From: Streptomyces sp. HUAS MG91 | Lineage (GTDB): Bacteria; Actinomycetota; Actinomycetes; Streptomycetales; Streptomycetaceae | Length of the DNA: 64,000 nt | Assembly (NCBI RefSeq): GCF_040529335.1 | Contig: NZ_CP159534.1 | Location: forward strand, 3,162,001-3,226,000 | Reading direction: 5' to 3' | Part shown: positions 55,774-62,277 of the stretch, in pieces | Layout: each line of letters starts with the position of its first letter | How positions within the stretch are numbered: the first letter of the stretch is position 1 | Translations under genes and position numbers: made by a program | Notes under the pieces: generated by a model | The model's input: the letters and a program-made list of their open reading frames with translations, nothing else | Told to the model about the DNA's origin: nothing | The model's database searches: none

Positions 55774-57444
55774 TCACCGCGGACCGAGCAGATGCCCGCG
55801 CCCCCGCTCCCGGAACGCCGCGGCGAGCCCCTCCCGCTCCCCCGAGGTCAGCACCCGGTACGCGGCGGCCCCCGGCGGACGCCACCACAGCTCGTCGGCA
55901 CCGCCCCAGAACCCCTCCCGCCGCAGCTCCCCGCGCCGCACCTTGTTGGTCGCGGTGACCGGCATCCGGTCCACCACCCGCACGAAACGGGGCGCCATCT
56001 TCGTACCGAGGTCACCCTGCCCGAGCAGAAACTCCCCGAACGCCAGCGGATCGAAGGACACCCCCTCGCGCGGCGCGAGGGTCGCCATCACCTGGTCCCC
56101 GGCGACGGGATCGGGCACCCCGTACACGGCGACGGCTGCGGCGTCCGGCCAGCGGGCCAGGATGTTCTCGATCATGGCGGGGGCGAGGTTCTCGCTGTCC
56201 ACGCGGATCTTGTCGTCGCCGCGCCCCGCGAAGTAGAGGAACCCCTCGGCGTCCCGGTAGAAGAGGTCGCCGGTCCAGTACCAGCCGTGCTCGCGCACCC
56301 GCTCGGCGTACGCGGCGTCGTTGCGCCAGTACCCCTCGAAGGGCGAGCGCCCCCGGTTGACCAGCTCGCCGATCGCCTCGGCCCCGTTGACCAGCCGCCC
56401 GCCGGTGTCGAAGACGGCGGGCGGGCACTCCGCCCTGGTGTCGGGGTCGAGGACGACGAGGTCGTCGTGGGGCGCCGGCCGCCCGATCGCGCCCGGCGGG
56501 GTGTCGACGGTGCGCTGCACGGCGGCGCCGCCCTCCGACGAGCCGTACCCCTCGACGAGCCGCACGCCGAACCGTGCCTCGAAGCGCGCCGCGTCGACCG
56601 CGCCCGCCTCGGTCCCGAAGCCGACGCGCAGCGGGTTGTCCTTGTCGTCGGCCCGCTCCTCGGTGGCCAGGAGGTACTGGACGGCCCGGCCCACGTACGT
56701 GAAGTAGGTCGCGCCGTACCGTCGCACGTCGGGCAGGAACGCGGACGCGGAGAAGCGGCGGCGCAGCGCCACGCCCGCGCCCGCCGCGACGGCCGGTGCC
56801 CAGTCGGCGATGACCGCGTTGCCGTGGAAGAGCGGCATGCAGACGTAGTGCACGTCGTCGGGCCGTACGCCGAAGGTGCCGACCAGGGAGTGGCCCGCGG
56901 CGGCGAGCCGGCCCTGGCTGCACAGGGCGGCCTTGGGGGCGCCGGTCGAGCCGGAGGTGAAGTAGAGCAGCATGCGCGAGCCGGGCCCGACGTGCGCGGC
57001 GATCTCCGGCTCGGCCCCTCGATAGGGGGCGAGCAGTTCGGCGTAGGCGCCGGTGTCGGTCACCAGGACGCGGACGCCGGGGAGCGCGAGCCCGTCGAGC
57101 AGCGGGAGGTGGGCGCGGTCGGTGACCAGGACCCGGCATTCGGTGTGCGTGATGTCGCGGGCCAGCTCGGCGCCGCGGCGGGTGGGATTGAGCCCGGCGA
57201 CGGCGGCCCCGGACAGCGCGGCGGCGGCGAGCCACTGCGGGAACTCCGGGGTGTTGTCGAGCAGCACCCCGAGGTGCCGCTCGGCGCCGGCGGGCAGCAG
57301 GTCGGCGAGGAGCGCGGCGCGGGCCGCGGCGCCCGCGGTGACCTCGTGGTGGCTGAGCGTCTGGTCCTCGTACGCGAGACCGGGCCGGTGGTCGCCCCAC
57401 CGGGCCTGGACCAGTTCCGCGAAGGTGCGCGTGTCGGATCCCAT
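55774..57444 (-). CDS. Fatty-acid acyl-CoA synthetase (AMP-forming)
   Basis: 556 residues of the ANL superfamily, FadD type. ATP-loop LLYFTSGSTGAPKAA near residue 165, GYGSSEGG (A5-like), YWTGDLFYRD and GRGDDKIRVDSENLAP hinge; the catalytic Lys lies in TATNKVRRGELR near the end. The ATG at 57444 has a weak ribosome-binding site. A TetR-type inverted repeat sits 17 bases upstream. It should activate a medium or long acyl chain for degradation or modification. Confidence 0.9.
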   Translation of the reverse strand: MGSDTRTFAELVQARWGDHRPGLAYEDQTLSHHEVTAGAAARAALLADLLPAGAERHLGVLLDNTPEFPQWLAAAALSGAAVAGLNPTRRGAELARDITHTECRVLVTDRAHLPLLDGLALPGVRVLVTDTGAYAELLAPYRGAEPEIAAHVGPGSRMLLYFTSGSTGAPKAALCSQGRLAAAGHSLVGTFGVRPDDVHYVCMPLFHGNAVIADWAPAVAAGAGVALRRRFSASAFLPDVRRYGATYFTYVGRAVQYLLATEERADDKDNPLRVGFGTEAGAVDAARFEARFGVRLVEGYGSSEGGAAVQRTVDTPPGAIGRPAPHDDLVVLDPDTRAECPPAVFDTGGRLVNGAEAIGELVNRGRSPFEGYWRNDAAYAERVREHGWYWTGDLFYRDAEGFLYFAGRGDDKIRVDSENLAPAMIENILARWPDAAAVAVYGVPDPVAGDQVMATLAPREGVSFDPLAFGEFLLGQGDLGTKMAPRFVRVVDRMPVTATNKVRRGELRREGFWGGADELWWRPPGAAAYRVLTSGEREGLAAAFRERGRGHLLGPR

Positions 57445-57460
57445 GGCCGCGCACCATAAT

Positions 57461-57473
57461 TGACGTACCGTCA
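57461..57473. promoter_or_regulatory. Inverted repeat TGACG-N3-CGTCA upstream of the acyl-CoA synthetase gene
   Basis: TGACGTACCGTCA has perfect 5-base arms and lies 17 bases before the start codon. It resembles TetR-family operators found before fatty-acid genes in actinobacteria. Confidence 0.5.
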
Positions 57474-57503
57474 GAAGTGGAGACCCGTGGGCCAGGGCCT
57501 GTC

Positions 57504-57998
57504 CTAGCCGTTGGGATCGTCGTAGTAGCCGTGGGGGAAGTCGTCCGGGATCTGCTCCTCTTCCGGCCCTCCCGCGGTCAGCGCGATGACCATGACGGTG
57601 ACGCACACGGCGAGCGCGGCCGCCGTGAACAGCACGACGCACCCCATGCCCACTCCGAGCGCGACCGGCCGGTACGGCTCGGCCGTCGCGTGCTCCGGCG
57701 CGTCGGCCGAGTAGCGCACCATGACGATGTCGCCCTCCAGGACCGTGTCGGGCCCGCCGTCCGCGGTGATGCGGACGGTGCGGCCCTCGCGCGTGGTGAA
57801 CTCGTACACGCGGCTGCGGTGGGTGGTCGGCGAGTCGCCGCCGGTCGTGGTGGTGAACACCCGCAGACACCGCGCCTCGGACGTGCGCCCGCCGTGCCAG
57901 GCCCGCCGGATGCGCAGCGCACGGCGCAGCAGCGCCACGCAGATCGTCACCACGAATGCCGCCATGATGACCGCGAGCCCGACGAAGAAGAACTCCAT
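57504..57998 (-). CDS. DUF3592 membrane protein
   Basis: 164 residues. N-terminal helix (FFFVGLAVIMAAFVVTICVA), a ~75-residue soluble loop with YEFTTREGRTVRIT, then a second helix (GVGMGCVVLFTAAALAVCVT): the DUF3592 layout. The ATG at 57998 follows a G-rich stretch. Function unknown; probably a small membrane protein of the envelope. Confidence 0.75.
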   Translation of the reverse strand: MEFFFVGLAVIMAAFVVTICVALLRRALRIRRAWHGGRTSEARCLRVFTTTTGGDSPTTHRSRVYEFTTREGRTVRITADGGPDTVLEGDIVMVRYSADAPEHATAEPYRPVALGVGMGCVVLFTAAALAVCVTVMVIALTAGGPEEEQIPDDFPHGYYDDPNG

Positions 57999-58114
57999 GC
58001 CCCCACCCCCGTGGTCGAACACTCCCCCGTACGCCGGCGACAGCTCGTCGGCGTACAGGGAAGCTACCGGGATCCGGAGCAGAAGTTGCTCAAGGAAGGC
58101 TCAGAACATCCCGG

Positions 58115-58711
58115 TCAGAACGTGACGTCCGAGCACGCGTAGAACGCGTTCGCCGTGTCCGCGATCGTCCACACCGCGAGGATCACGTGGTGGCCGGACT
58201 TGCCCGACGGCAGGGTGCCGGAGTGCGAGAGGGTCGCCGGGGGCTGGCCGCTGTAGGGCACCGTGAGGAACGGGGTGGTGTCCAGGGCGGCGCGGGTCAG
58301 CGGCTGGCTGTCGTTCCAGCCGTTCTTGGTGATGTAGTAGCGGAAGTCCGTGGTGGAGTGCCGCGCGGTGAACTGCCACCTGAACGTGTAGCTCTGACCA
58401 CCCGTCACCTTGGTGGTCGGCCAGGCCGAGCCGTTGGGCTGCTTGGCCGCGTTGAGCTGGCCGAACTCGGAGTGGTTCGCCGAGCAGATCTGGCCGTCGG
58501 CGGGACCCGCGGCCGGGAAGCCCTTGGGGCCCTCGACGCTCTGCGGCTCCCACTGGATGTTGCCGCAGTTGGCGACGGTGCCGTTGGCACAGAGCTTCTG
58601 CCTGCTGATGGGCAGGTCCGTGTAGCCGTGGCTGCTCGCGCCGCCGGCCGACAGGGCGAACGCCCCGGCGGTGGTGAGGCCGAGCAATGCCGCGTAGATC
58701 TTCTTCCGCAT
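58115..58711 (-). CDS. lpmP: AA10 lytic polysaccharide monooxygenase (LpmP-like)
   Basis: 198 residues. A Sec signal ends GGASS, so the mature protein begins with His (HGYTDLPISR), the N-terminal copper ligand of the histidine brace. The second His is in SGHHVILAVW and the axial Phe in NAFYACSDV. It oxidatively cleaves chitin or cellulose-type glucans outside the cell. Position close to cslA matches S. coelicolor LpmP (SCO2833), reported to act with the CslA glucan. ATG with AGGAG upstream; a DasR-type site lies 58 bases further upstream. Confidence 0.92.
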   Translation of the reverse strand: MRKKIYAALLGLTTAGAFALSAGGASSHGYTDLPISRQKLCANGTVANCGNIQWEPQSVEGPKGFPAAGPADGQICSANHSEFGQLNAAKQPNGSAWPTTKVTGGQSYTFRWQFTARHSTTDFRYYITKNGWNDSQPLTRAALDTTPFLTVPYSGQPPATLSHSGTLPSGKSGHHVILAVWTIADTANAFYACSDVTF

Positions 58712-58768
58712 GCTGCCGCTCCTGGGGGTGTGGGGACTTCCGGAAGCCGTGCGCACAGCAAGGTGCTA

Positions 58769-58778
58769 GGTCTAGACC
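58769..58778 (-). promoter_or_regulatory. DasR-type operator (dre) upstream of lpmP
   Basis: GGTCTAGACC is a perfect 10-bp palindrome within AGGTCTAGACCA, the core of DasR sites. It is about 58 bases before the lpmP start and not in a coding region, which supports GlcNAc-linked control. Confidence 0.75.
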
Positions 58779-58843
58779 AACTCCCAATGTATTGCCGGGA
58801 GTTGAACATGTCCATACCAATCGCAGGTTCCGGAAGCCCCGCC

Positions 58844-60049
58844 TCACTCCCCCCGGCCGGTGTAGAAGGCGACGGTCAGGTCCTTCACCAGCGCCTTGCG
58901 CTCGTAGTCGTCCAGCTCCACCAGGCCCCGCGTGGTCAGCCGGGTCACCGTGTCCTCCACCGAGTCCACGACCGAGGTGAGCACGCTGTCCCGGTGCTGC
59001 GCGTCGAGCGCGGCGATCCGGCGGCGCTGCATCGCGGCCGCCACCTCGGGCGCGTACTCGATCCGGGTGGGCTGCGCCGAGAACACCTCGATGCCGACCG
59101 GCTCGGCGTCCGCGGCGAGCCGCCGGGTGAGCAGGTCGCCGACGGCCTCGGCGTTGCGCAGGGTCGGCGCGTCCTCGTGGAAGGCGTCGGCGGGCAGCTG
59201 GGACAGCACCCGCGCCATGTCCGCCTCCACGCACTCGCGCAGATACGTCTCGTGGTCCTCGACCCCGAAGGCCGCACGGGCGGTGTCCTTGATCCGCCAC
59301 ACCACGAGGACGACGACGCGCAGCGCGACCCCGTTCGCGTCGACCGCGGGCATCGGCTCGCTGCGCCAGTGCCGCAGGCGCACGTCGGTCCGGCGGCGCA
59401 GCAGCAGCGGGTTCACCCAGAGCAGCCCGGACTTGCGGACCGTGCCCCGGTACCGGCCGAACAGGGTGAGCACCCAGGCCCGCCCGGCGCGCCCGCGCGC
59501 CAGACCGCCGAAGCCGAACAGGGCGAGCGCCCCGGACCCGGCGACCGCCGACCACTGCGCCGCTCCGAGCCCGGTGCCCTCGTACCGGGACAGCCCGGCG
59601 ATCTCCGTGACGATCTGCGGCAGCGCCCCGGCCCAGCCGAGCGAGGCCACCGCGCCGGCCGCTCCGGCCAGCCCGCCGAGCACCCCGAGCGCGCCGGGCA
59701 GCGCCCGTCCGCCGCGCTCCTCCAGGTCCGGGTCGACGGTGGGCGCCGGGCGGGCCGGGGCGCGCGGCGGCATCCGGCGCGGGGCCATGGTCCTGCCGTT
59801 GCCGCCCTTGACCGCGCCGGTGCCGACCACCGCGGGGCGCAGCGGCACGGCCACCGGGTCCGGGTCGTCTCGGAAGAGGAGGTGGACCGGGATCTCGGTG
59901 GTCGCCTCGTTCTGGATGAGCCGCGCGTTGCGCGGCCGTTCCCCGGTCTCGGTGGTTTCGCTCATCGCTTCCTCGTCGCTCTCTCGGTCCGCCCCGGCAC
60001 CGTCACTCGTCGTTCTGGCCGTCGTCCCGGTCCGGCCGGTGGTGGTCAT
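58844..60049 (-). CDS. SPFH/band-7 domain membrane protein
   Basis: 401 residues from ATG 60049 (373 from ATG 59965, which has a better GAGGA site). A Thr/Pro-rich N-terminus precedes two hydrophobic segments (GVLGGLAGAAGAVASLGWAG and SAVAGSGALALFGFGGLA), then an SPFH domain (VRKSGLLWVNPLLLRRRTDV, LRVVVLVVWRIKDTARAAF, LRNAEAVGDLLTRRLAADAE). Stomatin-like proteins scaffold membrane microdomains. The 60049 start overlaps the upstream peptidoglycan-protein stop as ATGA, suggesting coupled production. Confidence 0.87.
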   Translation of the reverse strand: MTTTGRTGTTARTTSDGAGADRESDEEAMSETTETGERPRNARLIQNEATTEIPVHLLFRDDPDPVAVPLRPAVVGTGAVKGGNGRTMAPRRMPPRAPARPAPTVDPDLEERGGRALPGALGVLGGLAGAAGAVASLGWAGALPQIVTEIAGLSRYEGTGLGAAQWSAVAGSGALALFGFGGLARGRAGRAWVLTLFGRYRGTVRKSGLLWVNPLLLRRRTDVRLRHWRSEPMPAVDANGVALRVVVLVVWRIKDTARAAFGVEDHETYLRECVEADMARVLSQLPADAFHEDAPTLRNAEAVGDLLTRRLAADAEPVGIEVFSAQPTRIEYAPEVAAAMQRRRIAALDAQHRDSVLTSVVDSVEDTVTRLTTRGLVELDDYERKALVKDLTVAFYTGRGE

Positions 60050-61350
60050 GAGAAGAGCCGCCGCCAGGTCTCCGGCCCGGGATAGCCGTCGGCCGCCGCG
60101 CCCCGCCAGCCCTGCGCGCGCTGGAACGCCTCGACGGCCCGTCGGTCCGCCTCGCCCCAGCGCGGGGTCGGGCCCTGCGCGTAGTACTTGCCGAATCCTT
60201 TCTTCACGAGCTGTTCGCCGAGCTTCGTCACGGCGGCGCCGCTCGCGCCCGGCCGGAACGCCGCCCGGCCGGGGAAGGCCGGGGCCTTCGTGGCGCTGGA
60301 GCCCTTGGCGCCCGAGGCGCCCTTGCTCGCGGCCGGGATGTCCTTGCCCTTGCCGGCGACCAGGTACGACCACGTCGTCGGCCCCGGGATGCCGTCGGCG
60401 TCGGCGCCGCTCCAGCCCTGGGCCTTCTGGAACGCCTGGGTCGCCCTGCGGTCCGCGTCGCTCCAGCGCGGGCCGGGGCCCTGGCTGTAGAACCGCTTGC
60501 CGCCGCGCTCCACGAGCAGCCGGCCGAGCTGGGTGACGTAGGCGTTGTTCGCCCCGGGCCCGAAGGACCCGGCGCCGGGGAACTTCGTCGTCGAGGTGCC
60601 CGCGCCGGAGGTGGAGCCCGCCTTCACGCCCTTGTAGCGGTAGGCGAGGTACTTGGCGGAGTTGCTCCAGTACGCGTACGGGGTGGACTGCTTCCTGGTG
60701 CCGGGGCGGGTCTGCTCGTAGGCGATGTAGTAGTTGCGCGTGTAGTCCGTCCACCCGCCGAAGATGGTGACGTGCGAGCCCTTCTCCGGGTCGGACGGAT
60801 TGTGGAAGAGCAGGATGTCGCCGGGCTGGAGCTGCGCCTTGGTGATCCGGGTGCCGAACGCCGCGAGGCTGCCCGTCCACTCGTTGCCCGGCAGGTCCCA
60901 CGCCATGGAGACGAAGCCGGAGCAGTCCTGGCGGTAGCCGTCGTTCCAGTACTTGTCCATGCTGTACGGGACCTTGGCGGCCACCCAGGTCTTGGCCCGG
61001 TTGATGATCGCCGCCCGGGTCGTGGTGCGCAGCGCCGTCTGCTGCGTCAGGCTCACCGCGCCGGCGGCCTGGCCCGGCGCTCCGTGCAGCGCGCTGGTGC
61101 CGCCCTGCGGGGTGACGTCGTCGTCGCCCGGCGCGGGCTCACCCGGTCTGGCCTCGTGCTGCCCGGCCGCGGCGGCCGGGGTGAGCTGGACACCGCCGAT
61201 GACGGTGCCGGCCGCCGCCGCGACGGCCAGGGCGTGCCGCGCGCCGAGCCGTGTCCGTCCCGGGGGCGGTGCGGTGCGCCGCCACTGGACGCACCCCGCG
61301 CAGCGGCAGCCGCCCGCCGGGTCGAAGTCCTCGAATACCGGAGCCTCCAT
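60046..61350 (-). CDS. NlpC/P60-like peptidoglycan hydrolase with two peptidoglycan-binding repeats
   Basis: 434 residues. The N-terminus carries GGCRCAGC and then a hydrophobic segment (HALAVAAAAGTVIGG) ending AAAAG, an export signal. An NlpC/P60-like domain holds Cys in DCSGFVSMAWDLP and His in GSHVTIFGGW. Two ~75-residue repeats follow (GPGPRWSDADRRATQAFQKA and GPTPRWGEADRRAVEAFQRA), each ending PGP-TW, typical streptomycete wall-binding units. ATG 61350 with GAGGGG upstream. Overlaps the SPFH gene by ATGA. Confidence 0.88.
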   Translation of the reverse strand: MEAPVFEDFDPAGGCRCAGCVQWRRTAPPPGRTRLGARHALAVAAAAGTVIGGVQLTPAAAAGQHEARPGEPAPGDDDVTPQGGTSALHGAPGQAAGAVSLTQQTALRTTTRAAIINRAKTWVAAKVPYSMDKYWNDGYRQDCSGFVSMAWDLPGNEWTGSLAAFGTRITKAQLQPGDILLFHNPSDPEKGSHVTIFGGWTDYTRNYYIAYEQTRPGTRKQSTPYAYWSNSAKYLAYRYKGVKAGSTSGAGTSTTKFPGAGSFGPGANNAYVTQLGRLLVERGGKRFYSQGPGPRWSDADRRATQAFQKAQGWSGADADGIPGPTTWSYLVAGKGKDIPAASKGASGAKGSSATKAPAFPGRAAFRPGASGAAVTKLGEQLVKKGFGKYYAQGPTPRWGEADRRAVEAFQRAQGWRGAAADGYPGPETWRRLFS

Positions 61351-61557
61351 GCGATTCCCCTCACACTCCAGAGCCGCCAACGAACTGACGAGCCTCGCCG
61401 TCGCACGCAGGCAGCGTCTCAACTGTCCGGACAAACCGCATGTTGACGGTCCGAATGATGGAAATCCCCACAAATACCCCGCCCCCTCGGCGCGCCGCCT
61501 GGCCAACGGCGGTCCGGAGCACCCCAGGAGTTCGGGTAAAGTTATGCAGGTCAGCGG

Positions 61558-61631
61558 GCGCCATTAGCTCAGTTGGTTAGAGCAGCGGACTCTTAATCCG
61601 CGTGTCCGGGGTTCGAGTCCCTGATGGCGCA
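61558..61631 (+). tRNA. tRNA-Lys (CTT anticodon), copy 3
   Basis: Identical over 74 bases to copies 1 and 2. TAAAGT at 61537-61542 may be the promoter -10. Its 3' half is repeated 143 bases downstream. Confidence 0.98.
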
Positions 61632-61643
61632 CAGCAAGGCACG

Positions 61644-61670
61644 GGCCCTCCACCAGCGTGGAGGGCCTTT
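61644..61670 (+). terminator. Terminator after tRNA-Lys copy 3
   Basis: 10-base perfect arms (GGCCCTCCAC) around CAGC, then TTTGTCGTT. Confidence 0.8.
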
Positions 61671-61738
61671 GTCGTTGGGTAGAACAGCAGTCCGGCGAAC
61701 GGCCGGGGGTCCGGGGGTTGTCCCCCGGGGGATGCAGC

Positions 61739-61774
61739 ATCCGCGTGTCCGGGGTTCGAGTCCCTGATGGCGCA
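61739..61774 (+). pseudogene. 3' half of tRNA-Lys, att-like duplicate
   Basis: Bases 61739-61781 repeat 61596-61638 exactly (43 bases), from the anticodon-arm 3' side through the tRNA end and beyond. No 5' half exists here, so it cannot fold as a tRNA. This resembles the second att copy left by an element integrated in a tRNA 3' end. Confidence 0.8.
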
Positions 61775-61782
61775 CAGCAAGC

Positions 61783-61815
61783 AAAGGCCCTCCACCAGCG
61801 TGGAGGGCCTTTGTC
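61783..61815 (+). terminator. Second terminator hairpin, copied with the tRNA fragment
   Basis: AAAGGCCCTCCAC pairs with GTGGAGGGCCTTT around CAGC. Same stem as the terminator at 61644 with small differences and a 1-base indel relative to it. Confidence 0.75.
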
Positions 61816-62277
61816 GTTCATGTGTCCGAGTGGCGGGCCCCCAGGCGCACAGGAAACGCAAAGGATCCTCACAGTCGAGGAGATATGGGATCGCTGCACA
61901 TTAAGGCCGGTAAACACCGTGTTTCGATCCGTATCGACCTTGCGATCATGAGGTGGGGCGCAGCACCCTATCGTGGAGCCTTTGGCCCCAAAGGGACTTA
62001 CGGTGCAGGGTAGTTGCCGTCCGTGAGGCGGGGGCGCAGAGGCGGGTTCGGCGGGAGTACGGCGCGATCCGGCTGCTCAAGGCGCGGGGACGGGGGCCCC
62101 GTTCATGAAGCGATGCCGAGGGGGGGGGCATCATGCAACCGGAAGGCTGTCGTTCCAGTCTTAGAGAGGGTGGGACGGTGGCCGGCCACTGATACGCCCG
62201 GGATGGTCGAGGGGGACCGGTCACGGGCGGAGGACCGACGACCACGCGGTGACTCGCGTGCGGGGGGATGACTCAAC
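61816..62277 (+). promoter_or_regulatory. Long upstream region of cslA with a palindrome
   Basis: About 460 bases without a credible long gene. AAACAC-C-GTGTTT at 61912-61924 is a perfect 6-base inverted repeat, a candidate operator. A 42-codon reading frame from ATG 61885 (ending at 62013) has GAGG four bases before its start, but its coding character is weak. Confidence 0.45.

Noticed and set aside
61351..61557. c-di-AMP riboswitch upstream of the NlpC/P60-like gene
   Set aside because: Such riboswitches occur before streptomycete wall hydrolases, but I could not recognise the conserved stems in this ~200-base leader.
61739..61774. A fourth tRNA-Lys gene
   Set aside because: Only the 3' half is present; no acceptor 5' strand, D-arm or anticodon.
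61658..61951. Reading frames across the tRNA fragment and terminators
   Set aside because: They translate tRNA and hairpin DNA.
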